Assembly (NCBI GenBank): GCA_003342895.1
Contig: PTFA01000020.1
Location: 4,548,515-4,612,514, forward strand
DNA length: 64,000 bases
DNA from: Casuarius casuarius
Lineage: Eukaryota > Chordata > Aves > Casuariiformes > Casuariidae
Reading direction: 5' to 3'
A program made the translations under genes and the position numbers. Under the pieces are notes generated by a model. The model was not told the origin of the DNA. It saw only the letters and a program-made list of their open reading frames with translations, and made no database searches. Of the stretch, positions 62,449-64,000 are shown one piece after another. Positions within the stretch are counted from its first letter, which is position 1. Each line of letters opens with the position of its first letter.

Positions 62449-64000
62449 CTCAATCTGATCCAATCAAGGTCAGTACAAGCCTGGAACCTCCTCCCCATTT
62501 TTACTGCCTATTGAGATAGGAATCAGACTTCACACATGCATCAAAAAGAGCTCATTTCAATGCATTTCAGATGACACAGGTACTTCACAATGGGTTTATG
62601 GTTGTGTTCTTTTCTTTATTAACCATAGCACATAAAGTAAAAGCACAAAGGCAGTTCTCAAAGACAGAAAACCCAAAGTGCTTTGGGAAAAATATCTAAA
62701 CACAACTATTCTGCTGTTCTCTAATATGTTACTAAAGACACCATCATCCCTCATCCCTCCAGAAGTGTTCTTAATTAAATAAGAATCTATTAAAAAATAC
62801 AGTGCCCCTCAGCATAAACTCCCACCCCCACCTTTCTCTTTCAATTTTAAAAGTGATCTATCTTGCCTTCTCTCTGCCTAGGAGCTCATTAGAAACAACC
62901 CCTTCTGCACATATGCATCACCTAACAGAGATTCAGAGGGAGACAGACAGAAGAAAGGGAAAGAAAGAAATTAGAAAGTGAATGAAAATAGTAGGCCTGC
63001 GAGACAAGCAAGCAACTGCAGACAAAGAACACCCAGTACTTGCAAGGGAACAATGAAGGCTGAGAGACGCAAGCTGGTGCCCTGGGATTAAAACAGGCTA
63101 TTGCTTAACTTTGCAGCAGAGATGCTGTGTTGCTCTAACAAAATTCAATTATCGACAATAACCAAGGCAAATCAGACAGATCTATCACATCGGTTTCTTT
63201 GGGTGGCAAAGTGTTGCTATTAAACATGCCTTACGCTTGAAATGGAAGTGCAAAGCACAGTGTTCCTGTCATACACATATCTACTATGTGCTAATCGCTA
63301 TGTAAAACCCAAAGGATGGTTCCCTGCTCCCCAATTACCCCAGCACCTACTTCCAAATGCTGTCCAACTCCCTTATTGCCTGAACAGTACAACCTGCTCA
63401 AACCAAAAAGAACAAAAGAGCAACTACAAGGTCCCTCTCTGTGAGCCAGAGGTGACAAAGACTGCCATCTGAGAGTTGTTGATTTTTCCATCCATTTTCC
63501 ATAACAGAACTTAAGGAATTAACTTGCAAAATTTCATCTTAAAATCATTTTTCCATCCTGCAAGAACTTTACCCAAATGGAGCCAGATACCCCACGGAAC
63601 AGGCTGGCATTTGTTGGCTGGCAAGTCACTCCGGACAAGAGGTTCTTTCTGAGCTTTACTCTTAAGGCACCTGGCAGCATAAATGACAAAGCACCGAGTG
63701 CTTCCTCAGCCCCTCGGACACCGGCATGGATGTGAGAGAACAGCACTTACAGAAGACCTGGGACAGAGAAAAACTCAAAACGCAGTAGATTTGCCTTCCT
63801 TTAATGTCAGGAAGGGACTGAGTTCACACATAACCTTCAACAGTTGTTAAAAATGGATGCAAAGTACAAGTTGAACTCCAGGTTTAACCAGGGCCCTTTA
63901 CGTAACTGCCCAAATGTACCTCCCTAAAAAGTGGTTTTACCCTCAAGATATTCTCAGCTTGTCCTGCACTGACCTCTGAACACAGAACTGCACCTCTAGG
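62449..64000. other. Intron, nothing firmly recognised
   Basis: The stretch 63140-63200 (CAATTATCGACAATAACC, CAGACAGATCTATCAC) has conserved-element texture but is short. No coding content, and no MAML3 exon 1 sequence. Confidence 0.5.

Larger units (their letters stand above)
3054..64000 (-). other. MAML3: MAML3 intron 1, 3' (exon-proximal) part
   Basis: Everything above 3053 lies upstream of the exon in gene orientation. No minus-strand frame encodes the exon 1 signature (the ERLRxRIxxCRRHH-like helix), so exon 1 is taken to be beyond 64000. An intron this long is expected: the first intron of human MAML3 is very large. No other exon of any gene could be recognised inside it on either strand. 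Confidence 0.8.

Noticed and set aside
3054..64000. Search for MAML3 exon 1, tRNA, microRNA, endogenous retrovirus or CRISPR-like arrays
   Set aside because: None was recognised on either strand by reading. Small RNA hairpins in particular could be missed without folding software.

Overview
This window reads as vertebrate, most likely avian, nuclear DNA. It holds one exon of a large, widely spliced gene inside more than 60 kb of intron. The case for a bird rests on the low density of interspersed repeats and on the kind of repeats present: 3' pieces of CR1 LINEs, both an old amniote type and a younger bird type, plus faint L2/MIR-like remnants, with no abundant SINEs. I cannot name the species.

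The only protein-coding feature I can support is on the minus strand at 3053..1566. It is a 1488-base exon of 496 codons, in phase 0 at both ends, with a strong acceptor and donor. Its product matches the second exon of mastermind-like 3 (MAML3), a nuclear co-activator of Notch signalling. The piece carries a basic KRIRK patch, an LKQEP sumoylation-type motif, a conserved acidic activation segment and a Gln/Pro/Asn/Met-rich tail. The first exon, which encodes the Notch/RBPJ-binding helix, is not in the window and should lie beyond 64000. Positions 1..1565 are the start of intron 2, and 3054..64000 is the exon-proximal part of intron 1.

The intron is not uniform. (a) 4.1-5.85 kb, 1.1-2.8 kb upstream of the exon in gene orientation, holds a CpG-rich core, six CACGTG E-boxes and three YGTGGGAA (RBPJ/CSL-type) sites. 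This is notable inside a Notch co-activator gene. (b) 12.8-18.5 kb holds decayed repeats, including an almost complete CR1 3' end. (c) 20252..20304 is a tandem duplication that creates a perfect 20-bp GATA/E-box palindrome. (d) 27824..27851 is a near-perfect 28-bp palindrome. (e) 44.7-50.8 kb contains a CR1 fragment followed by a row of CpG-rich islands with a POU-octamer pair nearby. (f) 53.0-53.3 kb and 41.4-41.66 kb look like candidate conserved non-coding elements. (g) 55.2 kb and 58.2 kb carry two further CR1 fragments on opposite strands. The rest is ordinary intron with microsatellites, about twenty isolated ambiguous bases and one 20-N gap.

I found no RNA genes, intact transposons, CRISPR arrays or second protein-coding gene. 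The many short open frames elsewhere look like chance frames. I saw no new gene system here; the best leads are regulatory.
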